Shown here: positions 8,268 to 15,984 of the stretch, one piece after another
Position numbering within the stretch: the first letter of the stretch is position 1
Layout of the letters: each line of letters opens with the position of its first letter
DNA from: Oryzomonas japonica
Lineage (GTDB): Bacteria; Desulfobacterota; Desulfuromonadia; Geobacterales; Pseudopelobacteraceae
Direction of reading: 5' to 3'
Length of the DNA stretch: 64,000 bases
Assembly (NCBI RefSeq): GCF_008802365.1
Contig: NZ_VZQZ01000001.1
Location: 620,001 to 684,000, forward strand
The notes under the pieces: generated by a model
What the model was told of the DNA's origin: nothing
The model's input: the letters and a program-made list of their open reading frames with translations, nothing else
Databases searched by the model: none
Position numbers and translations under genes: made by a program

Positions 8268-9860
8268 ATGAATGCCGGGGTTCCGTTCAGGCGGCACAGC
8301 ATCACCGTGAGGATGACCGTGGCGGTTTGCACCTTCGTCATCCTGTTCTCGTCGCTTATGGCGGTCGCCTCCCTGTACTATTTCAAACAGGAACTCAAGG
8401 AAACGATCTCCAACCAGCAGATGACCCTGCTGACCGTCGTGGCTCAGGGCATCGACCAAAAACTGACGTCCGCCCAAAAGACGGTTGTCGAGGCGTCCCG
8501 TGACGTCACACCCGGCATGGTCGCCGACCCGGATGCGGCGCAACGGTTTCTCAACAGTCTGCACAGCGTCAAGAGCCTCTTCGACAACGGCATCTACCTG
8601 TTCTCGAAGGATGGGCGGATCATTGCAGAATCGCCTTTTCTCCCCGATCGGCGGGGCAAGGACATCTCTTTCCGGCAGTTCTACCGGCAGACCATTGCCA
8701 CGGGAAAACCGACTATCTCCACCCCCTTCATCTCGACCCACTCCCCCGGGACCCCGGCGCTCAACATCACCGCCCCGGTGCGGGATAAGAACGGCGCCGT
8801 GATCGCCATCCTAGGGGGCGGCATAAACCTGCTGCAGGACAACTTCTTAGGGGACCTGTCCCATACCCGCATCGCCAAGAACGGATATCTCTTCCTGGTG
8901 TCCGGCGACCGGACCATCATCATGCACCCGGACAGGTCGAGGATCATATCCACCAAGATCGCACCGGGCGCCAACAAACTGCTGGACAAGGCGCTGGACG
9001 GCTTTGAGGGGGTGGCGGAAAACACCACCTCCCGCGGTGTGCACGTCCTGTCGTCCTTCAAACGTCTCCAAGCCACCGACTGGGTCGTGGGGGGGGAGTA
9101 TCCGCTGAACGAAGCCTACCAATCGGTCTACCGGCTGGAGAGATATTTTGCCGTGGCGGTGGTGGTCAGCGCTTTGCTGATCATCCTGATCATCAGGCTG
9201 ATCATGGGCAGCTACACCAGCGCCCTGGTGCGCTTTGCCGAGCACGTCGGGCAGATCTCATCAAAGAGCGGCGCGGACCGGCTGTTCAAGCTCGAGAGTA
9301 AAGACGAGGTTGGGTTTGTCGTGCGGACCTTCAACGCCATGGTCGAGGACCAGGACAAGAAGAACGAGGAACTGTTCTACATCAGTACCCACGACGCACT
9401 TTCGGGGCTCTACAACCGCGCCTATTTCGACGACCAGATGGACCGCCTCTCCGCCGGCCGCATCGCACCGATCTCCGTGGTGATGGCGGACATCGACGAC
9501 CTCAAGGTTTTTAACGACAGTCACGGCCATTCGGCCGGAGACGTGCTGATCACTACCGTCGCCATGATCCTGCTGGAATCGTTCCGGGCCGAAGACGTGG
9601 TTGCCCGCATCGGCGGCGACGAATTTGCCATCCTGCTGCCGGGCGTGGATGCCGTCCATGCGGAAATCGCCCTGAAACGGGTCCGAAGCGTGGCCGACAA
9701 GTATGCCGCCCAGGCAAACGGCCTCACCTTGACCATCTCCCTGGGGCGCGCCACGGTGGAGAACCCGGCCAAGCTGGATGAGGCCCTGCAACTGGCCGAC
9801 CAGCAGATGTACCTGGATAAGGTGAGCCGCAAGCTGGTGGAAAAGGAATCGGAACTTTAG
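8268..9860 (+). CDS. Membrane diguanylate cyclase (Cache-HAMP-GGDEF)
   Basis: The 530-residue protein has a membrane helix at about 15-40, a periplasmic Cache-type sensor region (about 40-290), a second helix (about 290-312), a HAMP-like linker and a C-terminal GGDEF domain. The GGDEF motif is exact at 449-453. The product-inhibition I-site RAED (440-443) stands five residues before it. The guanine-contact residues are canonical: Asn in FNDSHGH and Asp425 in SAGD, not the Ser seen in Hypr cyclic AMP-GMP synthases. A cyclic di-GMP synthase under feedback control is therefore predicted. It sits between dapB and dapL, and its ligand is unknown. Confidence 0.92.
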   Translation: MNAGVPFRRHSITVRMTVAVCTFVILFSSLMAVASLYYFKQELKETISNQQMTLLTVVAQGIDQKLTSAQKTVVEASRDVTPGMVADPDAAQRFLNSLHSVKSLFDNGIYLFSKDGRIIAESPFLPDRRGKDISFRQFYRQTIATGKPTISTPFISTHSPGTPALNITAPVRDKNGAVIAILGGGINLLQDNFLGDLSHTRIAKNGYLFLVSGDRTIIMHPDRSRIISTKIAPGANKLLDKALDGFEGVAENTTSRGVHVLSSFKRLQATDWVVGGEYPLNEAYQSVYRLERYFAVAVVVSALLIILIIRLIMGSYTSALVRFAEHVGQISSKSGADRLFKLESKDEVGFVVRTFNAMVEDQDKKNEELFYISTHDALSGLYNRAYFDDQMDRLSAGRIAPISVVMADIDDLKVFNDSHGHSAGDVLITTVAMILLESFRAEDVVARIGGDEFAILLPGVDAVHAEIALKRVRSVADKYAAQANGLTLTISLGRATVENPAKLDEALQLADQQMYLDKVSRKLVEKESEL

Positions 9861-9861
9861 G

Positions 9862-10078
9862 AGGTTGTTGAAAAACAGTCATCTTAGCGCCTATCGGCGT
9901 CCCGCTAAACGGGATGACTACGCTATCGCTCCGTCACCGATAATTATGCTCACGCATAATTATACGCCGTCATCCTCGAACGCCCTTTCGTGCGGCGTAG
10001 CGCTGCTACGCCTCCTCAGGGCCTTCTGCGGGTGCGACGATCTGACTATTTTTGAACAACCTCCGTTTTCAACAGTCA
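9862..10078 (+). repeat. Dispersed inverted-repeat element, copy 2 (217 bp)
   Basis: The left end 9862-9881 is identical to that of copy 1 and the right inverted end is 10043-10062. Compared with copy 1 it has about 75 extra bases near the left end, including a perfect 10-bp stem ATAATTATGC (9940-9949 with 9954-9963). The rest of the core (TGCGGCGTAGCGCTGCTACG and the part ending TGCGACGATCTGAC) is shared. As in copy 1, the element begins directly after the TAG stop of the preceding gene. Confidence 0.88.
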
Positions 10079-10133
10079 GTTAGTAGCTTACCATTACGTT
10101 ATAACCCTATCTTCAAGGAGGATTGAAGCACCA

Positions 10134-11366
10134 ATGGCAAAAATCAACGACAACTACCTGAAACTCAAAGCAGGCTACCTGTTCCCGGAGATCGGCCGCC
10201 GCGTGCGCGCCTTTGGCGAGGCCAACCCGAGCGCCAGGATCATCCGTCTGGGCATCGGCGACGTTACCCGCCCCCTGGCCCCGGCCGTGATCAAGGCCTT
10301 CCACGACGCCGTGGACGACCTGGCGACTATCGACAAATTTGCCGGCTACGGCCCGGAACAGGGGTACGATTGGCTGATCAACGCCATCATCGAAAAATCC
10401 TACAAGCCGTTGGGGGTCAGCCTCAAGACGGATGAGATGTTCATCTCCGACGGCTCCAAGTGCGACTGCGCCAACATCCTGGATATCTTTGCCCTGGACA
10501 ACGTGGTGGCCATCGGCGACCCGGTCTACCCGGTGTACAACGACACCAACGTCATGATCGGCCGCACCGGCGAGGCCGACGACAAGGGGTACTACAAGAA
10601 CATCGTCTACCTGCCGTGCAACGAGGCCAACGGCTTCATCCCGGCCCTGCCGGACCGGAAGGTGGACATCATCTACCTCTGCTTTCCCAACAACCCGACC
10701 GGCGTGGTGGCGTCCAGGGCCGAGCTGAAGAAGTGGGTCGATTACGCCCTGGCCAACGACGCGGTGATCTTCTACGACGCCGCCTACGAGGCCTTTATCA
10801 CCGATCCCGCCATCCCCCATTCCATCTACGAGATCGAAGGGGCCAAGAAATGCGCCATCGAGTTCCGCTCCTTCTCCAAGACCGCCGGGTTCACCGGCGT
10901 GCGCTGCGGCCTGGTGGTGGTGCCGGAAGAGGTCATGGGCACTACTCCCTCCGGTGAGCGGTACAGTTTCAACAAACTCTGGCTGCGTCGTACCACCACC
11001 AAGTTCAACGGCGCCTCCTACCCGGTGCAGCGGGCCGCGGCGGCGGTCTACAGCGACGAGGGATGGCCCCAGATCCGGGAGACCATCAACTACTATATGG
11101 AGAACGCCCGCATCATCCGCGAAGGGCTGGCGGAAGCGGGGCTCACGGTCTACGGCGGGGTCAACGCCCCCTACATCTGGCTCAAGGTGCCGGCCGGCAT
11201 GACCAGTTGGGACTTCTTCGACAAGCTCCTGCACGAGGCCAACGTGGTCGGGACGCCCGGCTCCGGTTTCGGCCCCAGCGGGGAAGGGTTCTTCCGGTTG
11301 TCGGCGTTCGGGAATCGGGAGAATGTGATCGAGGCGGTGGAGAGGATCAAGAAAAACCTGAAATAA
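10134..11366 (+). CDS. dapL: LL-diaminopimelate aminotransferase
   Basis: The 410-residue fold-type I PLP enzyme converts tetrahydrodipicolinate directly to LL-diaminopimelate, bypassing the succinylase or acetylase branch. The PLP lysine is Lys249 in [15 protein letters not shown]. The early block [13 protein letters not shown] and the FPNNPTG motif fit the family. CAAGGAGGATTGAAG precedes the ATG. It completes the lysine operon and is followed by a clear terminator. No dapD, dapE or argD-like gene lies in the operon, in line with the DapL route. Confidence 0.97.
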   Translation: MAKINDNYLKLKAGYLFPEIGRRVRAFGEANPSARIIRLGIGDVTRPLAPAVIKAFHDAVDDLATIDKFAGYGPEQGYDWLINAIIEKSYKPLGVSLKTDEMFISDGSKCDCANILDIFALDNVVAIGDPVYPVYNDTNVMIGRTGEADDKGYYKNIVYLPCNEANGFIPALPDRKVDIIYLCFPNNPTGVVASRAELKKWVDYALANDAVIFYDAAYEAFITDPAIPHSIYEIEGAKKCAIEFRSFSKTAGFTGVRCGLVVVPEEVMGTTPSGERYSFNKLWLRRTTTKFNGASYPVQRAAAAVYSDEGWPQIRETINYYMENARIIREGLAEAGLTVYGGVNAPYIWLKVPAGMTSWDFFDKLLHEANVVGTPGSGFGPSGEGFFRLSAFGNRENVIEAVERIKKNLK

Positions 11367-11372
11367 CTTCGA

Positions 11373-11404
11373 AATGGGCGCTGATTGCAGCGCCCATTTT
11401 TTTA
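11373..11404 (+). terminator. Rho-independent terminator of the lysine operon
   Basis: AAATGGGCGCT (11373-11383) pairs exactly with AGCGCCCATTT (11390-11400), and a T-run follows. It starts seven bases after the dapL stop. Confidence 0.92.
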
Positions 11405-11431
11405 TGGTATGACACTATCAGGGGAATCAAA

Positions 11432-11758
11432 ATGGGTATAGTAGCGTTTGCGGACATACAAAAATTTGCGGCCGATGTGGCGCGTGAGTTTTTACCTGAA
11501 AAGGTGATCCTGTTCGGCTCGTATGCAACCGGCCGCGCCAGGGAGGAATCGGATGTAGACCTGCTGGTGGTCATGCCTGGGGATGTTTCGGGTGTGCGGA
11601 TTGCTGCCGACATCATCACGCGCTTGAAGCCGATGCTGCCTGTTGAGATTATGGTCCGTTCTTCCCGCCAGATCAAGGAGAGACTAGCCTTGAACGATTT
11701 CTTCCTGCGCGAGATTATGACCACGGGAAAAGAACTCTATGCAGCCCCTCACCACTGA
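11432..11758 (+). CDS. MNT-type nucleotidyltransferase (antitoxin-like)
   Basis: The 108-residue protein carries the minimal nucleotidyltransferase signature GSYATGRAREESDVDLL with Gly29-Ser30 and the metal-binding Asp41 and Asp43. Small proteins of this type pair with HEPN toxins and act as antitoxins, in some systems by AMPylating the toxin. AGGGG precedes the ATG at suitable distance. The next frame, a HEPN gene starting at 11739, overlaps its end, but that partner is broken, so this gene may be an orphan antitoxin. Confidence 0.88.
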   Translation: MGIVAFADIQKFAADVAREFLPEKVILFGSYATGRAREESDVDLLVVMPGDVSGVRIAADIITRLKPMLPVEIMVRSSRQIKERLALNDFFLREIMTTGKELYAAPHH

Positions 11759-11871
11759 GTGGATTCAGAAGGCGGAGGGGGATCTGGCAACTGCCGGACG
11801 CGAGTTGCGTGCTCGTACGGCACCCAACTATGATGCAGCTTGTTTTCATGCCTAGCAAGTTGCTGAAAAAA
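11739..11871 (+). pseudogene. HEPN-domain toxin gene, nonsense-mutated and truncated
   Basis: From the ATG at 11739 the translation MQPLTTEWIQKAEGDLATAG starts like a HEPN-domain protein (W-x-x-KAE-x-D). It runs through NYDAACFHA and then meets TAG where relatives have glutamine (FHAQQ-AEK). After the stop, the same frame continues QVAEK and then loses similarity near 11871. The C-terminal half with the RNase-like R-x4-6-H motif is absent. Both a nonsense change and loss of the 3' half are seen. The point of lost similarity marks the left edge of the AT-rich island. Confidence 0.83.
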
Positions 11872-11936
11872 CGAGTGAACTATCCCAGGTTTGTTCAATC
11901 TTGAAATTTGAATAAGGTGTAATCGAAAGGTCCTAT

Positions 11937-13829
11937 ATGAATATACATATCAAATCCATTTCTGCAACGGCAGGGTTTCTTGAAAATTGCACTGTGGAAC
12001 TGGACAAAGGGTTGAATTGCATAATTGGTGCTAGAGGAACATGCAAATCTACCTTAATAGAAAGCATTCGCTATGTATTCAATTCAAATACAAATAAAAT
12101 TGATAACCTCCTTGGTAAAAGTGACGCAAAAGGAGAGCCAAGTTTTGGTTTGCTGCAAACAACATTAGGTGCTGGAAGTTTAAGATGTGAAATATTTGAG
12201 AACAATGCTGAAGATGTTACATCATTGTATCTTGAGAGAGAAATAGGTTCCGATACTAGAATTTATCAAGATGGTGTTAGAGAACATTCTAATTTTGATA
12301 TGTTACATAAAATAGAAATTTTTTCGCAAGGTGATTTGCAACGTATAGCTGAAGATAGCGACGAGTCACTACGTATATCACTAATTGATAGGCCTAATTT
12401 TATAAAAATAAATAAGCTCAAGCAGGATCGGATTGAGCTTGCAAACCAGTTGTTTGATGTTGGCACGCAATTAAGAAACATAAAAAATGAAATTACATCA
12501 ATAAAACAACAACTTCAGCCGGCAGCGGCGCTTAAAGAAGAACTTAAAATTGCAACACAAACATGTCCGACTTTATCTCCTGAGTTAGAAAAACACAGAC
12601 TGTTATATGAAAAAAGAATATCAATTATTGAATCATTAGTTGAGTTGAACTCAATAAAAAATAATATCATGACAACTATTGATAGTCTAAATCCTCTTGA
12701 GAGCCAATTGAATTATTTTGCAAATAAAATAAATGAAAACATAGAGGAGTCACCTGAATCTTTGGTGTTTGCAACGAGCATTTTAACTGAGCTGTCTAAG
12801 ATAATAAAATCAGGTAAAGCTCTACGATCATATGATGTTGATAAACATATAGCTGACATGAAACAAGTGTTTGAAGAAAAAAATGACGATTTTTATAAAT
12901 TAAGGCAAGAGCAACAAGAAGTTAATGAATCGCTTAAACGGCAGCAATTATTAAAAAAACAATTGGAGCACATGGCTAAGCTGGAAAAGGAACAAGATCT
13001 ATTACAAGCCAGTGAGCGAAGCAACATAAATAAAAGACAAGAAATTAGAGCAAAGCTTAATAATATAGATAATACAATATACGAATTAAGAATAAATGAA
13101 ATAGACATTATAAATAAAGAATTTGGTGATACTGTTTATTTAACATTGGATATTGAGAGTGGGACAACTAGTTATTATAGTAGATTATGCGATATGTTGA
13201 CAGGCTCACGTATCAGAACACAAGAAGAAGTGGCCGCAATTATAATTAAAGCGTTTTCTCCATCAATGCTCATAGATATAATTGAAAGCGGAAATAGTCA
13301 AATATTGTCAAATGTACTCAACCGAGACCTAGGACAAATGAACCGAGTTGTCGCTCATCTTGCCGACCATCCAGACTTGTACTCATTAGAAACTCACGAG
13401 CCTGGTGCTAAATTAGAAATTACAATGTTTCAAGAAGGAATACCAAAACCTGTTGAGACATTATCAAAGGGACAAAAAGCGACAGCTCTTTTACCTCTAA
13501 TTTTAAGGCCCTTACCATATCCATTACTTATTGATCAGCCTGAAGATGATTTGGACAATAGCTTTATATATTCATCATTGGTGAAATCTGTAAAAGAGCT
13601 CAAGCATAAGCGCCAGCTTATTTTTGTTACGCATAACGCTAATATACCAGTATTGGGCGATGCTGACAGAGTTGTTGTAATGAGTATGAGTGACCCTAGT
13701 AGAGCTGATGTTCCAAAATTTGGATCAGTCGAAGAAAGAAAGTATGATATTTTAAATTTGCTAGAAGGAGGAGCAGAGGCATTTAAGGAAAGAGAATCAA
13801 GGTATCATGATATTTTGAATGAGAATTAA
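11937..13829 (+). CDS. SMC/ABC-type ATPase with coiled coil, candidate defence protein
   Basis: The 630-residue protein has an N-terminal P-loop at residues 31-39 (GARGTCKST), about 240 residues of charged helical sequence likely to form a coiled-coil arm (about 150-390), and a C-terminal ATPase half. That half has the signature LSKGQKA near 509, Walker B PLLIDQPEDDLDN near 530 and the His switch IFVTHNANIPVLGD near 562. This is the SMC/Rad50-like layout. The QPEDDLDN and THNANIPVLGD wording recalls ATPases of prokaryotic conflict systems such as TrlF, from memory. Residue 36 is Cys where Gly is usual before the P-loop lysine. GAAAGG six bases upstream supports the ATG. It is AT-rich, unlike its neighbours, and forms a pair with the next gene. 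Confidence 0.85.
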   Translation: MNIHIKSISATAGFLENCTVELDKGLNCIIGARGTCKSTLIESIRYVFNSNTNKIDNLLGKSDAKGEPSFGLLQTTLGAGSLRCEIFENNAEDVTSLYLEREIGSDTRIYQDGVREHSNFDMLHKIEIFSQGDLQRIAEDSDESLRISLIDRPNFIKINKLKQDRIELANQLFDVGTQLRNIKNEITSIKQQLQPAAALKEELKIATQTCPTLSPELEKHRLLYEKRISIIESLVELNSIKNNIMTTIDSLNPLESQLNYFANKINENIEESPESLVFATSILTELSKIIKSGKALRSYDVDKHIADMKQVFEEKNDDFYKLRQEQQEVNESLKRQQLLKKQLEHMAKLEKEQDLLQASERSNINKRQEIRAKLNNIDNTIYELRINEIDIINKEFGDTVYLTLDIESGTTSYYSRLCDMLTGSRIRTQEEVAAIIIKAFSPSMLIDIIESGNSQILSNVLNRDLGQMNRVVAHLADHPDLYSLETHEPGAKLEITMFQEGIPKPVETLSKGQKATALLPLILRPLPYPLLIDQPEDDLDNSFIYSSLVKSVKELKHKRQLIFVTHNANIPVLGDADRVVVMSMSDPSRADVPKFGSVEERKYDILNLLEGGAEAFKERESRYHDILNEN

Positions 13830-15792
13830 GATGAAATCTTTTTTAGAAAAAATATCAAGTAAAGAAATTAGTGAATACCTAACATCATTATCGGATCTTC
13901 CACGAAATATCGTTCGAGGTAAGGATGGATCGGATTTGGTAATGACAATCTCAATGACGCTATCAAATACCACAGCTTTATCTATAAAAGAGCAGTCAGA
14001 GCGTCTAGAGGCTGTACTGAAATTATTAAATATTGATGACGATGCAATAGATTCACTTTCACTTCTCGCTAATCAATTACCACCTCATCTCACCAATGCA
14101 ATAGCTAAACATTTGTCGCCGACCCAAAAGCATAATTTAATTAAGCCAATAAAAAAATTATCTTTTGAATCAATACAAATACCTACAGCTTTAACTTCAC
14201 CTCAAAGCAGCATATCAGTAAGAGTAGTTGAAAATAGAATTGATAAATATGATAAAGGTGCAACTGTTATATTGCTTTCAAAAATGCAAAACCAAGATGC
14301 AAATAAAAAATTGTTAAATGAAAATAAGTTTTCACCTATTATATTTAATGATGTAGATACGTTTTATGTTGATATTAACAATAATTCAGATATTTGTGCC
14401 GTTATAATAGATTCATCATTTATACACGACATGTCGTCACAAGAACAGATATTGTTTTTTGAAACTATATCTGGATACTCGACATTTATATGGGTTCGTA
14501 TAGATGATACTGGCCTTAAGATTAGTCATGAGGAAATAAATAGTGTTTTTAAGAAATCAAGATGTAAATTATATGTTGAAATAAGAGATATTTCCTATCA
14601 GCCAAATGGGGTATTACGAGAACAAGAGCTATCCGAGCTTTCGCGTGTAAGAGATTTGCTTCGAGCAGAAGACAGCACACGGTTCATTCCCGCCGAAATT
14701 AATGATGAAGAGATTCTCACACTAATTTCAGCAGCAACAGATCACTTACAGCAAATAAGATATGAAGCGAGTATAAACGTAATATCGTTAGAAACAAGAT
14801 TCCTGCAAGGCGGATATTCACCTGCCCGTATCGCCTTAATACGTATTAATAGAGATGGTAAATACATAGTTGCAAAAATTAGTGATAAATCTGCAGTATT
14901 AAATGAAATGAAAAGATTTTTAGAGATTATAAAACCATGGGATAATCAGTTAAATCCGAAGTTGTATTTTCATAAAAATTCAGCAGTTATTTTGTTTGAC
15001 TTGGTTTCAGATTTTGCTTCAAAAGAATTACCAGCTCCGATGCTCCAACATTGCCTAGAAGATATCTGGCATACGCAGCTTTTTAATAAAAGCACTGAAG
15101 CGGAGTATGAAAGAAAAATTGATAATTTTTGTGATGCTATAGAAAAGCTTGCTAAGTCTATATCAGAACTTAACATTAGGCGGCCTGCTCATTCGGGACT
15201 TTCCAGTGTTGGAAATCCTTCGATAACACATCTTACAAATATCGAAATGCTTGGCATTGACTGGGGACTTCCCTCAGATGCGATTAGTGCCCGTAACCTT
15301 GCGGAAATTAGATTTGCACAATATGCAATGCATGCATCTATCCATGGTGATATTCACTTGCGAAACATTTTAGTAAAAAATGATCTTGATATGCACCTCA
15401 TAGATTATGCTGGCAGTGGACCAGGTCATCCGGCAATAGACCTCACAAGGCTAGAGCTGTCATTATATTGCAATTACTTTAAAATGGCTGAATTAGAATC
15501 AAATTGTGTAGATTTTCAACAAGATATTTCCATAAATTTATTAAATAAAGAGGATATAGAAAGAAAATACTATAAAATGATATCTATTAAAATTAATAAA
15601 ATAGTAATACGAGGGGTTGTCGCAGCAAGGGACCATGCTATAAAAGCTTGTGAATCATACGGCGGTGGAAAAGAAGATTATTTGGCCGCAAAATATCTTG
15701 TAGCTTGGCAGTACTTAGCAATGAATGGGCCACAAACCAGTCTAGTAAAATCCATAATTAATGTACTTACACCGGCAATCTCTAATTGGTAA
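13819..15792 (+). CDS. Receiver-like plus aminoglycoside-phosphotransferase-like kinase protein
   Basis: The 657-residue protein is AT-rich and overlaps the ATPase gene by 11 bases; an in-frame ATG at 13831 is an alternative start. Residues 1-130 are helical. Residues about 140-230 alternate strands and helices like a receiver domain, with the stretch CAVIIDSSFI as the possible phospho-acceptor strand. Residues about 325-620 look like an APH/choline-kinase-type kinase: GGYSPARIALI (glycine loop), Lys353 in YIVAKI, the catalytic HGDIHLRNIL (His509, Asp511, Asn516) and DYAGSGPGHPAIDL from Asp529. The target is unknown. Coupling to an SMC-like ATPase suggests a two-gene conflict or signalling system. 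Confidence 0.82.
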   Translation: MRIKMKSFLEKISSKEISEYLTSLSDLPRNIVRGKDGSDLVMTISMTLSNTTALSIKEQSERLEAVLKLLNIDDDAIDSLSLLANQLPPHLTNAIAKHLSPTQKHNLIKPIKKLSFESIQIPTALTSPQSSISVRVVENRIDKYDKGATVILLSKMQNQDANKKLLNENKFSPIIFNDVDTFYVDINNNSDICAVIIDSSFIHDMSSQEQILFFETISGYSTFIWVRIDDTGLKISHEEINSVFKKSRCKLYVEIRDISYQPNGVLREQELSELSRVRDLLRAEDSTRFIPAEINDEEILTLISAATDHLQQIRYEASINVISLETRFLQGGYSPARIALIRINRDGKYIVAKISDKSAVLNEMKRFLEIIKPWDNQLNPKLYFHKNSAVILFDLVSDFASKELPAPMLQHCLEDIWHTQLFNKSTEAEYERKIDNFCDAIEKLAKSISELNIRRPAHSGLSSVGNPSITHLTNIEMLGIDWGLPSDAISARNLAEIRFAQYAMHASIHGDIHLRNILVKNDLDMHLIDYAGSGPGHPAIDLTRLELSLYCNYFKMAELESNCVDFQQDISINLLNKEDIERKYYKMISIKINKIVIRGVVAARDHAIKACESYGGGKEDYLAAKYLVAWQYLAMNGPQTSLVKSIINVLTPAISNW

Positions 15793-15865
15793 TTTTAGAG
15801 AGAATTGCGGGGGTATCCATACTAAATTCAAAAGGTGCCATTTCGGCTGTCTTTAAGACCAAGCA

Positions 15866-15895
15866 TTGACAAAAACACCACCGCTATGCCATAAA
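15866..15895 (+). promoter_or_regulatory. Predicted promoter of the DUF445 gene
   Basis: TTGACA (15866-15871) and CATAAA (15890-15895) are 18 bases apart. The start of transcription would fall near 15902, just before the hairpin at 15912. Confidence 0.55.
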
Positions 15896-15911
15896 ATAGC
15901 CCGCGCAATTG

Positions 15912-15945
15912 AAAGCCGCTTTCACCCGATGAAGCGGCTTTTGTT
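15912..15945 (+). terminator. Hairpin plus T-rich tail, terminator or leader attenuator
   Basis: AAAGCCGCTT pairs with AAGCGGCTTT (15932-15941) and is followed by TGTTTG. It could end transcription from the AT-rich island. It also lies between the predicted promoter at 15866 and the DUF445 start, so it would act on that transcript too. Confidence 0.6.
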
Positions 15946-15984
15946 TGTCAGCGCATGAACGCAGAAATAAACCTGGAGATGTGT

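Noticed and set aside
8268-9860. The GGDEF protein as the Hypr enzyme that makes cyclic AMP-GMP for the two riboswitches
   Set aside because: The key position is Asp425 (SAGD) as in ordinary diguanylate cyclases, not Ser as in Hypr enzymes.
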